A stretch of DNA of 38,334 bases, taken from contig JAVQWQ010000003.1 in assembly GCA_033578915.1 (NCBI GenBank), forward strand, positions 1-38,334, read 5' to 3'. Position numbers and translations under genes: made by a program. Source of the DNA: UBA7692 sp033578915. GTDB taxonomy: Bacteria; Bacteroidota; Bacteroidia; Chitinophagales; LD1. The notes beneath the pieces are model-generated. The model had not been told where the DNA came from, ran no database searches, and saw only the letters and a program-made list of their open reading frames with translations. Positions 26,538 to 34,943 of the stretch are shown here, piece by piece. The number at the start of each line of letters is the position of its first letter. The stretch's first letter is position 1.

Positions 26538-27806
26538 TCAGCTTAAAAATAATTTTCCGTTGCGAACTATTCCTAAAGATTTACCAACAAAGGTTTTTCC
26601 AATAAAAGGAGTATTCTTGGACTTTGAGCGAATGTGCTTTTCAGTAAATGTCCAGCTCAAATTTGGAGAAAAGAGTGTGAGGTCTGCTGGATATCCCGTT
26701 TCGATAGAAGAGTTTTGTAACCCAAGAATTTTTCTGGGATTATCAGAAAATAACTCGATAATTTTTTCTGTATCCATGTGAGTATGTAAAGCCGTATTGG
26801 CGGCTGCAAATGCGGTTTCGAGTCCGATGATGCCAAATGCTGCCTTGTCAAACTCTGTGTTTTTGCTATCTTCTTCATGAGGATAATGCTGAGCAGTAAT
26901 ACTATCAATGAAACCCAAAGAAACCGCTTTTATCAGGTTTTTCACTTCGGTTCGGCTGCGAAGGGGAGGATTCACTTTATATAATGTGTTGTAATTTTCT
27001 AATGAATCTTCAGATAACAATAAATGATGAGCATTAATGGAAACGGTAACGTTAAGCCCTTTCTTTTTTGCTTTTACGATGTGGTCAACAGAATTTTTGA
27101 GCGAAACATTGAGGAAGTGAAGCCTGGATTGGGTATATTCAAGAATCATCAGGTCGCGTGCTATGGCCAGTTCCTCCGCAAATGATGGTATCTGAGGCAG
27201 CCCCAGCATTGTACCCACCACTCCTTCGTTAACTACTCCGTTTCCGGATATGCTTGAATCTTCAGGATGCACAAAAACCACTCCATTAAATGCTTTTACA
27301 TATTCCAGCGCGCGCTCCAGCAGTCCTGCCGAAAGCGATGGCAGCGCCCCATCGCTGAAGGCAACAGCGCCCGCAAGATGCATATCGTACAATTCAGCAA
27401 GCTCATTGCCACGGCACCCTTTTGTAACTGCTCCGATGGGCAATACTTTTACGATGTTATCAGCAGCTTTAGCCAACACATATTCAATTTGAGCCTTGTT
27501 GTCTGCCACCGGCTCAGTATTTGGCAAAATACAGACATGCGTGAACCCTCCCGCTGCGGCAGCGCTGCACCCGCTTTCTATGGTTTCTTTATGTTCAAGC
27601 CCCGGGTCGGCAAAGAAACTGTTCAGGTCTATCCATCCTTTACTCACATGTAAATCGTCAAAACGAATTTCTGTACACTTTCCTTTAGGCTCAATCTTTT
27701 TTCCGATTTCCCTGATAATTCCCTTTTCTATAAAAATATCCCTGACACTGAGGTGATGAGAGGAAGTTTTGTCAATAATTTTTGCAGAACGGATAAGTAT
27801 GTTCAT
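26538..27806 (-). CDS. Dihydroorotase-like amidohydrolase, catalytic residues lost
   Basis: The 422-residue protein aligns along its length with type I dihydroorotases (PyrC), which close the pyrimidine ring. Family landmarks are visible: a GWIDL start of the core, GGFTHVCILPNTEPV, FVHPEDSS, RLHFLNVS, VNPPLRSRTEV and a C-terminal ETGYPADLTLFSP. The residues that hold the metal and do chemistry are changed. The HxH after Asp-x is Asn-Ser-Phe, the following Arg is Ala, the His of CHVS is Asn (LNVS), and the Asp of the ATDHAPH motif is Gln (TAQHYPH). It is therefore probably not an active dihydroorotase. It is the first gene of an operon with DUF4199, GT2 and MlaE/MlaF genes. Confidence 0.88.
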   Translation of the reverse strand: MNILIRSAKIIDKTSSHHLSVRDIFIEKGIIREIGKKIEPKGKCTEIRFDDLHVSKGWIDLNSFFADPGLEHKETIESGCSAAAAGGFTHVCILPNTEPVADNKAQIEYVLAKAADNIVKVLPIGAVTKGCRGNELAELYDMHLAGAVAFSDGALPSLSAGLLERALEYVKAFNGVVFVHPEDSSISGNGVVNEGVVGTMLGLPQIPSFAEELAIARDLMILEYTQSRLHFLNVSLKNSVDHIVKAKKKGLNVTVSINAHHLLLSEDSLENYNTLYKVNPPLRSRTEVKNLIKAVSLGFIDSITAQHYPHEEDSKNTEFDKAAFGIIGLETAFAAANTALHTHMDTEKIIELFSDNPRKILGLQNSSIETGYPADLTLFSPNLSWTFTEKHIRSKSKNTPFIGKTFVGKSLGIVRNGKLFLS

Positions 27807-27865
27807 GAATGCCTTATTCCTTGTTGTCGGGGCTGTTATTTCCAGATGGCTTAAACATCCGGGCT

Positions 27866-27873
27866 CAAAAATA
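27866..27873 (-). promoter_or_regulatory. -7 element of the five-gene envelope operon
   Basis: On the minus strand TATTTTTG fits TAnnTTTG about 60 bases before the ATG of the dihydroorotase-like gene. No clear TTG box is seen at the expected distance upstream. Confidence 0.45.
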
Positions 27874-27943
27874 GAAATGTGAGAGAAAATTTATTTGTTG
27901 TTGTTGAATTATTTGGCAAAAGTATTTTCGCGCGCTGAATGCG

Positions 27944-28843
27944 ATGAACAGAAAATTGCGCGCTCATTTGCTGTTGCTGGCTGTAAATTTTTTCTATGGA
28001 GCAGGATTCTCAGTAGCCAAGCTGGTAATGCCGCAGTATGTGAAACCTTTCGCATTTATACTCATCAGGGTAGCCTTTGCAGCAACGATGTTTTATACAT
28101 TACAGCGCCAATTAATAAAAGAAGAGATACAGCGAAAACATTTGTTTACCCTCTTTTTATGTTCTTGCTTTGGTGTGGTATTAAATCAGGAACTTTTTTT
28201 TCTCGGCCTTGAACGGACCACGCCTATCAATGCCTCCTTGATCATGATTACTACTCCGATGCTCGTATATGTTATTTCCTTTATTGCAGGAGGAGAAAAT
28301 ATAAGTTTGCTTAAAATAGGCGGTATTGTGCTGGGAGCCTTTGGAACTTTGATGATTTTAGGAGGGAAAAGATTTTCTTTTTCTTCTCAGACGCTTCTGG
28401 GAGATATATTCATTCTGCTGAATGCCACATCATATGCAATTTATTTGGTTTTAGTGCGTCCGCTCATGCGCGTGTATCATCCACTCACTGTGGTTTCCTA
28501 CGTCTTCCTGCTTGGGCTTCCATTTGTTTTTGTCCTTGGAATAAACCAACTCATAACTATCCAATGGCATACGTTTACACCTGCTGTTTGGAGCGGATTA
28601 TTTTTCATTGTAATTGCAACTACATTTTTAGCTTACCTGTTTAATATGATTGCGTTGCGCGAGCTTGGCTCAGCAGTTGTGGGCGCATACATCTATCTTC
28701 AGCCTTTACTGGCAGGCTTTTTTGCATTCTTGCTGGGGCAGGAAGATTTCTCATCTTCTAAAATCGCTGCAGCTGTACTTATCTTTGTTGGAGTGGGCTT
28801 GGTTTCGCTTGATTTTTCTGAGAAAAAAAGCTTAACACAATAA
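27944..28843 (+). CDS. DMT-superfamily (EamA) transporter
   Basis: The 299-residue protein has ten predicted membrane helices arranged as two EamA repeats. The first repeat includes NFFYGAGFSVAKLVMPQYV and LERTTPINASLIMITTPMLV; the second has NATSYAIYLVLVRPLM and LRELGSAVVGAYIYLQPLLAG. Both contain the proline- and glycine-rich turn before the fourth helix of each half. Such proteins usually export amino acids, nucleosides or other metabolites; the substrate cannot be read. A TATTTTCG stands upstream in place of the usual TAnnTTTG. It is divergent from the dihydroorotase-like operon. Confidence 0.9.
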   Translation: MNRKLRAHLLLLAVNFFYGAGFSVAKLVMPQYVKPFAFILIRVAFAATMFYTLQRQLIKEEIQRKHLFTLFLCSCFGVVLNQELFFLGLERTTPINASLIMITTPMLVYVISFIAGGENISLLKIGGIVLGAFGTLMILGGKRFSFSSQTLLGDIFILLNATSYAIYLVLVRPLMRVYHPLTVVSYVFLLGLPFVFVLGINQLITIQWHTFTPAVWSGLFFIVIATTFLAYLFNMIALRELGSAVVGAYIYLQPLLAGFFAFLLGQEDFSSSKIAAAVLIFVGVGLVSLDFSEKKSLTQ

Positions 28844-29166
28844 ATTGATATAACATCATATAGCTTATCTTTACGAAACCTCTATTGCCGGTTTGTTTAT
28901 AGTATTAGTTAAACTTTGAAATTCATCATTACTGATACAACCAATAATTATAATCATCAATAAACACTCTAAATGATTTAATGAGTTGCAGGATTACTTA
29001 GGTTGTCTCAAACCAATAGTAATTGCTTCAGCGCATTAAAATTTGTCTTATTGTTCAATATAATCTATCAATTGTGTAAGCGATTAGTACATTTGAAAAA
29101 TACGTTTCTTTCAGTGTAGATGCAGTACTCCAACATAGCAAACCTGAGCTTATACATAATTACTGA
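28844..29166. other. Gene-free AT-rich spacer
   Basis: About 320 bases follow the DMT transporter with no convincing reading frame, RNA gene or strong hairpin. The right end joins the minus-strand terminator of the 34-codon micro-ORF. Confidence 0.5.
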
Positions 29167-29167
29167 T

Positions 29168-29212
29168 AAAAAAAGCCGGAGCGAGAGAAACCCTCCAAAA
29201 CTCTCGCCCGGC
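29168..29212 (-). terminator. Rho-independent terminator reading leftward
   Basis: On the minus strand a 12-bp stem (GCCGGGCGAGAG paired with CTCTCGC and CCGGC, one bulged base) with a 13-base loop is followed by seven T. Nothing longer than the 34-codon frame at 29244-29348 lies upstream on that strand, so it most likely ends that gene's transcript. Confidence 0.85.
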
Positions 29213-29243
29213 AGTATTTTGCTGAATAGGTCAGCTCAATAAT

Positions 29244-29348
29244 TTATGTAACCAATAGTGGCAACACAGCTAATATTGTCCATGCAGCCACAACAATCCA
29301 TACAATTGCAAACAACATTCTTTCAGATGTAAAAGAGAACACCCTCAT
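29244..29348 (-). CDS. 34-residue single-helix membrane micro-protein (predicted)
   Basis: On the minus strand an ATG at 29348 opens a 34-codon frame ending with TAA at 29244. The product starts with a short polar piece (MRVFSFTSERM), followed by one unbroken hydrophobic helix of about 20 residues containing two Trp (IVWIVVAAWTILAVL) and ends just after it. The frame stops 32 bases before a strong minus-strand terminator, and no other minus-strand gene is near, which supports a real transcript. I know no named family for it. Against it are its size and the lack of a perfect -7 element: TATCCTTTG upstream has one extra base. It lies head-to-head with the aminopeptidase gene. Confidence 0.55.
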   Translation of the reverse strand: MRVFSFTSERMLFAIVWIVVAAWTILAVLPLLVT

Positions 29349-29392
29349 GCAATTTTATACGCAAAAGCAAAGGATAATGTTACCTTAGCGGC

Positions 29393-30685
29393 ATGCGATA
29401 TGAACCTGTTTCCAGCCAGCTTTTTATTGAAAACAGAAAGAAATTAATTAATAAAATTAAACCCAACAGCATAGTGTTTGTAGCCGGAAATGTGCACATG
29501 CCCGACAGCGCTGACGCCTTTCACCCCTGGCGGCAGCACCCTGATTTATTTTATTTAACCGGCATTGAACAGGAAGAAACCTTCCTGTTTTTGTTCCCCG
29601 ATTGTCCCGCAGCTGAACTGCGCGAGGTTCTTTTTATCCGTCAACCTAATGAACTGCTTGAAACTTGGGAGGGACGAAAACTAACAAGGCAACAGGCCTC
29701 AGAAATGTCGGGAATATCTGAAATACGCTGGAGCAGCGATGCCTTTGCAGTGCTTTTTTCTATGATGCATTTGGCTGAAAATGTTTATCTCAATACAAAT
29801 GAACATGACCGTGCTTCGTTAGAAGTTTTGTCTAATGAATATATTGTTGCAGAAAAAATCAAAAAGAAATTTCCGCTGCATCATTATGAAAGACTTGCTC
29901 CAGTAATGGGTGAACTTCGGGTGCAGAAATCTGCTCTAGAAATAGAGCTGATGAAGAAAGCTATCGACATTACTGCCAAGGCTTTTCACAGGATATTGAA
30001 ATTTGTTTCGCCGGGAGTATGGGAATATGAAGTAGAAGCAGAAATAACGCATGAATATCTACGCAATCGCGCTACACGACATGCATATGAGCCAATCATT
30101 GCCTCAGGGGAGAACGCTTGCTTTCTACACTATAACGTTAATAATGCACGCTGCAACTATGGAGACCTATTATTGATAGATACCGGCGCTGAATATGCTA
30201 ACTACTGTGCTGACCTTACGCGAACCATCCCTGTTAATGGAAGATTTACCAAGCGGCAAAAAGAAATATATTGTTCTGTACTAAACGTATTACGAGGTGC
30301 TGTTACACTCATGCGTCCTGGTATCTCCATCTATGAGCTGAATCAGCAGGTAGCTGAGATGATGGAAAGGGAGCTTGTGCAGTTAAATCTTATTTCATTA
30401 TCAGACCTGAAAAAGCAGGACAAAGAAAAGCCATTGTACAAAAAATATTTTCCACATGGCATAGGCCACTACTTGGGTTTAAACACGCATGATGTGGGCA
30501 GTCGCTATGCAAAAATTCCTGAAGGTGCTGTGCTTACCTGTGAACCCGGAATTTATATCAGAGAAGAAAAAATTGGCATTAGGCTGGAAAACAACATACT
30601 GGTAACCAAAGATGGACCAGTGGATTTAACTGCAGATATTCCTCTGGAGCCGGAGGAAATAGAAGAACTGATGCAGCAACGCTAA
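29393..30685 (+). CDS. Xaa-Pro aminopeptidase (aminopeptidase P, peptidase M24B)
   Basis: This metallopeptidase removes an N-terminal residue that is followed by proline. The 430-residue protein has the AMP_N domain (about 1-160, with FHPWRQHPDLFYLTGIEQEE) and the pita-bread catalytic domain. The dinuclear metal ligands are all visible: Asp263 in LIDTGAEY, Asp274 in CADLTRT, His359 in HGIGHYLGLNTHDVG, Glu384 in CEPGIYI and Glu399 in IRLENNILVT. Length and motif order match E. coli PepP. No signal peptide, so it is cytoplasmic. It appears to be a single gene followed by the tRNA cluster. Confidence 0.94.
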   Translation: MRYEPVSSQLFIENRKKLINKIKPNSIVFVAGNVHMPDSADAFHPWRQHPDLFYLTGIEQEETFLFLFPDCPAAELREVLFIRQPNELLETWEGRKLTRQQASEMSGISEIRWSSDAFAVLFSMMHLAENVYLNTNEHDRASLEVLSNEYIVAEKIKKKFPLHHYERLAPVMGELRVQKSALEIELMKKAIDITAKAFHRILKFVSPGVWEYEVEAEITHEYLRNRATRHAYEPIIASGENACFLHYNVNNARCNYGDLLLIDTGAEYANYCADLTRTIPVNGRFTKRQKEIYCSVLNVLRGAVTLMRPGISIYELNQQVAEMMERELVQLNLISLSDLKKQDKEKPLYKKYFPHGIGHYLGLNTHDVGSRYAKIPEGAVLTCEPGIYIREEKIGIRLENNILVTKDGPVDLTADIPLEPEEIEELMQQR

Positions 30686-30706
30686 AGATGATTACGCGGA
30701 AAATTT

Positions 30707-30714
30707 TATTTTTG
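30707..30714 (+). promoter_or_regulatory. -7 element of tRNA-Leu(CAA)
   Basis: TATTTTTG fits TAnnTTTG and lies 15 bases before the first base of the tRNA. The -33 box would fall at the end of the peptidase gene and is not clear. Confidence 0.6.
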
Positions 30715-30728
30715 CCACCGTTGCATTA

Positions 30729-30810
30729 GCCCTAATGGCGGAACTGGTAGACGCGCACGACTCAAAATCGTGTTTCGAAAGAAGTGGGGGTTCGATTCCC
30801 TCTTAGGGCA
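30729..30810 (+). tRNA. tRNA-Leu (anticodon CAA)
   Basis: Acceptor stem GCCCTAA / TTAGGGC, D arm with GGTAGACGC, anticodon arm CACGA-CTCAAAA-TCGTG giving CAA, a class II variable arm, and GTTCGATTC in the T loop. CCA is not encoded. It reads UUG. Confidence 0.95.
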
Positions 30811-30824
30811 CAACAAATTTTTAC

Positions 30825-30854
30825 TTGACATTCATTTTCATCCAGCTATATTTG
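30825..30854 (+). promoter_or_regulatory. Consensus promoter of the tRNA-Gly/tRNA-Leu pair
   Basis: TTG at 30825-30827 and TATATTTG at 30847-30854 are separated by 19 bases, an exact fit to the Bacteroidota TTG-N19-TAnnTTTG consensus. tRNA-Gly begins 27 bases after the -7 element. Confidence 0.85.
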
Positions 30855-30880
30855 CAATACCTTAAGTTCTTGTAAAACAC

Positions 30881-30953
30881 GCGGGAGTAGCTCAGTTGGT
30901 AGAGCGCAACCTTGCCAAGGTTGAGGTCGCGGGTTCGAGCCTCGTCTCCCGCT
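30881..30953 (+). tRNA. tRNA-Gly (anticodon GCC)
   Basis: Acceptor stem GCGGGAG / CTCCCGC, D arm GCTCAGTTGGTAGAGC, anticodon arm CAACC-TTGCCAA-GGTTG giving GCC, and T loop GTTCGAGCC. The discriminator is T and CCA is not encoded. It reads GGC and GGU. Confidence 0.96.
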
Positions 30954-30967
30954 CTCCGATTGCCAAG

Positions 30968-30993
30968 AGGCTTGAGTGATCTCAAGCCTTTTT
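30968..30993 (+). terminator. Terminator after tRNA-Gly
   Basis: A 9-bp stem AGGCTTGAG / CTCAAGCCT with loop TGAT is followed by TTTT. It lies between tRNA-Gly and tRNA-Leu(UAA), so the second tRNA may rely on read-through or its own promoter. Confidence 0.85.
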
Positions 30994-31004
30994 AGTTTAG
31001 GTAT

Positions 31005-31090
31005 GCCGCGGTGGTGGAACTGGTAGACACGCAGGACTTAAAATCCTGTGGCCCTAAAAGGCTGTGCGGGTTCAAGTCCCGCCCGCGGTA
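31005..31090 (+). tRNA. tRNA-Leu (anticodon UAA)
   Basis: Acceptor stem GCCGCGG / CCGCGGT (one G-U pair), D arm with GGTAGACAC, anticodon arm CAGGA-CTTAAAA-TCCTG giving TAA, a class II variable arm and GTTCAAGTC in the T loop. CCA is not encoded. It reads UUA. It converges on the TonB receptor gene. Confidence 0.95.
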
Positions 31091-31108
31091 CTTCCCAAAA
31101 AATTGTTT

Positions 31109-33469
31109 CTAAAAACTATACCGTAATTGCACCGTAAAGTTGCGATGTGGCTCGGTGCGCCCCGGGCGAAGCTGGTAGAAATGGTTCGAAATATTTCTCA
31201 CAAGAAAACCGAGTTTGAAATTTTTATTTACAGTAATACCAATTCGTAAATCTGCAACAAAATCACCATTCTTTCTTTTTTCTCTGTATCGCTCAAGTGC
31301 AAGCGGGTCGTTGAAGATAATAGAAGCAGCTGCGCTAAAAAGAGGAGGAATTTGCTCTGGAAAACTGCCATAAAAGAGCGTACCCCCTAAGTACATTTTC
31401 CAATAGGTTAGTTCTACATCTGCCCTGAATAAATGACGGACACGAAACATAAGCAACTGATTGACTTCAACCGGTGTAGGCCTTCTGTAATTTAATTCAA
31501 AAAACTTTCGCAGAAAATTTTGGGGCCTGCCTATGTTGTCGGCAGTGATCGAAGTCGTATCATTGGGGTTTACCGGATAAGTATAAGTATAACCGGCAAG
31601 GATTTGCAAGCCTACCTCGCCTATTTTGCCTTGACTGGCCATAGTAATTTCATATCCAACAACACGCGCATTTTCAAGGTTAGCAGCCCTAAGTCCAATG
31701 ATCATGTCCGGGGCGGTTGGGAATATTTTTGTTCCATCTCTGTATCGGTTTTCGTAAAAGCCAATTTCATATTGAACAAAATTTTTGTACTCCTGCCAAA
31801 AGAGAGCGCCATCCAGGTAAGCCTTCCATTGCTTTACCTGAAAACCCTGCTTGAGTCCTAACTCTAAACTCCAGCCCGTTTCAGTTTTTAAGGTGTCGTT
31901 GGGAACAACGTATATGCCTTGTGTAAACTCCTCGGCTATAAATCGCTCTCCAATAGAAGGAATGCGGTAACCTTGGCCCCACGAAGCTCTTATAAAGGTA
32001 GCATTGGCTGCCCGGATATTAATGCCTGTGCGAAATACCGGCCTTGAAAATTCCCTGAATGTATCTACTCCGATAGCTTCATAGCGCACTCCGCCTGTCC
32101 AACTGATGATTTTGTAGTTCACTTCAGCCTGAGCAAAAGCTGCAGCAGTAAAGTTTTGCCTCCTTCCACTGTAAAGATTGCTTACCGAGAAACCATATGT
32201 AAACGGAAGCCCGGCAGTGATAACCAAAAGCCCTCTGTATTTATACTGATATTGCGGTTGAAATTCCAGGCTATTGGAAGATGCGTTAATATCAATACCG
32301 TTGCCTTGTCTCCATACATTCAGGTAACGTGCATTAAGCGTAAAGCGATGCCCCAACGGGCTTTGATAAGAAACATGAGGGTCTATAGTTGTTCGAACAT
32401 ATTTGTCGTTGGAGCCTAAACGATAAAACAGTGCATTAGTGTCTAAGTCTTTACCCATGAAAAAACGGTCGCTTCGGTCGTATAGCTGGCTGAAATTGAT
32501 ACCATAGTTTAGCCCTTCAACTTTGGGGTTTAGATGCCTTGTCTTTGCAAAATAGCGAAAACGAAACTCATTGGAATATTACAAATAACCCATAGAGCCG
32601 GTGATATTGCCCCCCACTACCAGTTGCAGGTCTTTGATTTTCCGTTGATGGTTTACATTGCCGATAACTGTGAAAGGAGTGCCACCGTCCCACCAGCGTT
32701 GCCTGGGGTCTTTAGGTGCATCAAAAAAAGTTGTATTCAGGTCAATATCGGTTTTGGGCTCGGCGTCAGAAGGCCATTCCGTAATTACATTCACGATACC
32801 GTTTAATGCGCTTGAGCCATACACTACCGAGGAGGCTCCTTTAATTACTTCTACTTGTTTGGTATTTTCTATGGGCACTAACTTCGTTTGTCCTTCGCTA
32901 AGGTCTGCGCTGGTCATACCCAGATTGTCCACCAGTACTGCTGTGCGTGTGCCTGTTCCATAAGAATATGAACTGCCTCCACGTATGGTTATTTGCCCGT
33001 CCTGAACTAAAACTCCGGGAGTTTTGGATACCGCTTCTCCCAAATCATTCACGTTGGTGTTTTTTATTACATTCTTATTTACTACGTCCATACTTACACT
33101 CTCTTTGGCTGCATTTTTCTTGTAAAAACTTGTGGTTACCACCTCGTTGAGCTGAATAATCTGCGACTTTAGTTCAACCTCAATTTTGCGCACCTCTCCT
33201 TCGGCCAGAGAGAGCGTGTCTTTAAAATTTTTGAAACCAATAAACTGCACCGATAGTATAACATTGCCGGCGTTTACTGATACGCGAAATCTTCCAGCAG
33301 CGTCTGTTATGGCATTTCGCTTCCCCTCAACTTTAATAATTGCTCCTCCTATTGGTTCTTTGCTATCTGCATTCAACACTACTCCTTCTATGCTTGCAGT
33401 TTGACTGTTCAGCAATAGACAAGCCATGTTGCATAAAAACAGAAAAATGTATGAAATAATTTTTTTCAT
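31109..33469 (-). pseudogene. TonB-dependent outer-membrane receptor interrupted by an in-frame TAA
   Basis: The gene encodes a TonB-dependent receptor for energy-driven uptake across the outer membrane. From the ATG at 33469 it has a signal peptide (about 25 residues), a carboxypeptidase-regulatory-like domain (about 27-105), a plug domain (about 108-215, with GVLVQDGQITIRGGSSYSYG and VIKGASSVVYGSSALNGIVNVIT), then the barrel. Codon 297 (32579-32581) is TAA in an otherwise open frame: GYL-stop-YSNEFRFRYFAK. The frame does not shift, and the barrel continues to an aromatic C-terminus (VQLRYSF) at 31109. A CAA to TAA change would explain it. Restored length is 786 residues. An ATG downstream of the stop (32458) would give only a barrel fragment. 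The ligand is unknown. Confidence 0.9.
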
Positions 33470-33475
33470 AATCAA

Positions 33476-34372
33476 TTATTCTGAAGATGAAGAAATGAAA
33501 GCCTGTGCAGGAGGTTGGCCAATCCAACAGGGTGGTGTTTTTATTCCAAATATATGAGCAATTGTTGGTGCTGTATCGTACTGTTGAACGGAATGGTCGG
33601 GAAGCGCTACATTTTTTGCTGTTTTGGGGCCTGAGAGTATCCAAGGAATTTCTATTTCTCTTGGGTGGTTGCCGCCATGTCCTTTTTTGATACCTCCATG
33701 GTCTGAGGTAACCAGAAAATAGGTGTCCTTAAATATTCCTGCGGTTTGTGTAGCTTTAATTATTTCTGCAACTATGGAATCTGCTGCCTTAACGGCCTCA
33801 AAATACTGTGGGCTGTCGTGGCCGTAAGCGTGCCCGGCGTGGTCGCAGTGGTCAAAATGCAAAAAAAGCAGGTCGGGTTGCTTGCTCTTGATTAATTCGA
33901 TGGCTTTGGCTAAAGTGTTTTGTTCTGTTTTTTCATGTATCAGGGCATCCAGCACTTTTTCGTCAGTAAGCTTTGCGAATTCTTTCCAATGATGCACAAC
34001 ATATATATCAAGGTGGCTGCGCTGTTCGCGCAACACATCAAATATTGTAGGGAATAATTTACCCTTAGGGCGGTTGCAGAATATTTTTCTCTTTAAAATA
34101 TGTTCTTTCCATCCATTCGAGGTAATTTGATGTTGTTTAGGGCTGGCGCCCATAATCATTGATGCCCAGTTAGGAGCGGAATCAGTAGGTCTCACAGCCT
34201 TTGCCTTTAGAGTAAATACTCCATTTTGCTTAAGCATATCTAAAGCAGGTGTCTCAACCCGGGAAAGCGCCCAGCCACTCAGTCCATCGAAGCCTATTAC
34301 AATAACTTTTGGTTGTTGAGCTGATAGAGAGAAGGAAACTAACAACCATAACAAAAAGGCGATAACCCGCAT
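33476..34372 (-). CDS. Secreted type I phosphodiesterase/alkaline phosphatase superfamily protein
   Basis: The 298-residue protein has a clear signal peptide (LLWLLVSFSLSAQQ). It belongs to the nucleotide pyrophosphatase/phosphodiesterase branch of the alkaline phosphatase superfamily. Metal-site pieces are VIGFDGLSGW (Asp), a candidate nucleophile region PTDSAPNWASMIMG, HFDHCDHAGHAYG (Asp and His) and VTSDHGG (Asp-His). It would act in the periplasm or at the surface on a phosphate ester or diester; the substrate is unknown. The TonB receptor ATG follows six bases after its stop codon, so both are almost surely one operon. The protein is slightly short for the family but contains all the metal motifs. 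Confidence 0.87.
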   Translation of the reverse strand: MRVIAFLLWLLVSFSLSAQQPKVIVIGFDGLSGWALSRVETPALDMLKQNGVFTLKAKAVRPTDSAPNWASMIMGASPKQHQITSNGWKEHILKRKIFCNRPKGKLFPTIFDVLREQRSHLDIYVVHHWKEFAKLTDEKVLDALIHEKTEQNTLAKAIELIKSKQPDLLFLHFDHCDHAGHAYGHDSPQYFEAVKAADSIVAEIIKATQTAGIFKDTYFLVTSDHGGIKKGHGGNHPREIEIPWILSGPKTAKNVALPDHSVQQYDTAPTIAHIFGIKTPPCWIGQPPAQAFISSSSE

Positions 34373-34411
34373 TAATAAATTTTGTCAAAAAAAATCATTA
34401 TCTTCAGAAAC

Positions 34412-34440
34412 AAAAAAGCCGAAGCGATGCTCCGGCTTTT
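34412..34440 (-). terminator. Terminator of the rpsF-rpsR-rplI operon
   Basis: On the minus strand a stem GCCGGAGC / GCTTCGGC (one mismatch, loop ATC) is followed by six T, starting about 35 bases after the rplI stop codon. Confidence 0.8.
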
Positions 34441-34470
34441 AAATTAACGATATGTTAAAGTGAAGTTTAG

Positions 34471-34920
34471 TTACTCCGCAAAAACTTCAAAAGTTATAGT
34501 AACCTTGTGGTCTTTGCTAAGCACAACTTCAGCAGTGTATTGGCCTACTGTTTTTACCTCTCCTTCCAGGATGGTGATTTTTCTTCTGTCCACCTCTACC
34601 TGCGCGTTATTTCGTATGGCTTCAGCAATGTGATAAGATGTAACTGAGCCAAATATTTTTCCAGTGGTGCCAACCTTTGCAGGAATTTTATAAGTAGCTG
34701 ATTGAACGCGTTGAATAATTTCCTGAATTTTTTCAAGCATCTCAGCCTCTTTCTTTTCTTTCAGGCGGATTCTGTTTTTTAATTCTTTAAGGTTAGTTTC
34801 ATTTTTAACTACTGCGAGGCCTTTTGGAATGAGGTAATTCAACGCATAGCCGTTTTTTACATTAACGACTTCGTCTGCATAGCCAAGTTTTTCAACATCT
34901 TTCAGCAAAATAACTTCCAT
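34471..34920 (-). CDS. rplI: 50S ribosomal protein L9
   Basis: L9 binds 23S rRNA at the base of the L1 stalk. The 149-residue protein shows the N-terminal signature MEVILLKDVEKLGYADEVVNVKNGYALNYLIPKGLA split here as EVILLKDVEKLG and VKNGYALNYLIPKGLA, then a long charged helix (RIRLKEKKEAEMLEKIQEI) and the C-terminal domain with GKIFGSVT. It is last in the rpsF-rpsR-rplI operon, 23 bases after rpsR, and followed by a terminator. Confidence 0.97.
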   Translation of the reverse strand: MEVILLKDVEKLGYADEVVNVKNGYALNYLIPKGLAVVKNETNLKELKNRIRLKEKKEAEMLEKIQEIIQRVQSATYKIPAKVGTTGKIFGSVTSYHIAEAIRNNAQVEVDRRKITILEGEVKTVGQYTAEVVLSKDHKVTITFEVFAE

Positions 34921-34943
34921 ATTTAGCTATTTAATTAAAAATT

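Noticed and set aside
32579..32581. Reassignment of TAA to a sense codon
   Set aside because: TAA is used as a normal stop elsewhere in the window (for example lepA and ubiE), so reassignment is implausible.
33363..33644. 93-codon minus-strand frame spanning the phosphodiesterase/TonB junction
   Set aside because: It lies in another frame across both real genes and shows no domain features.
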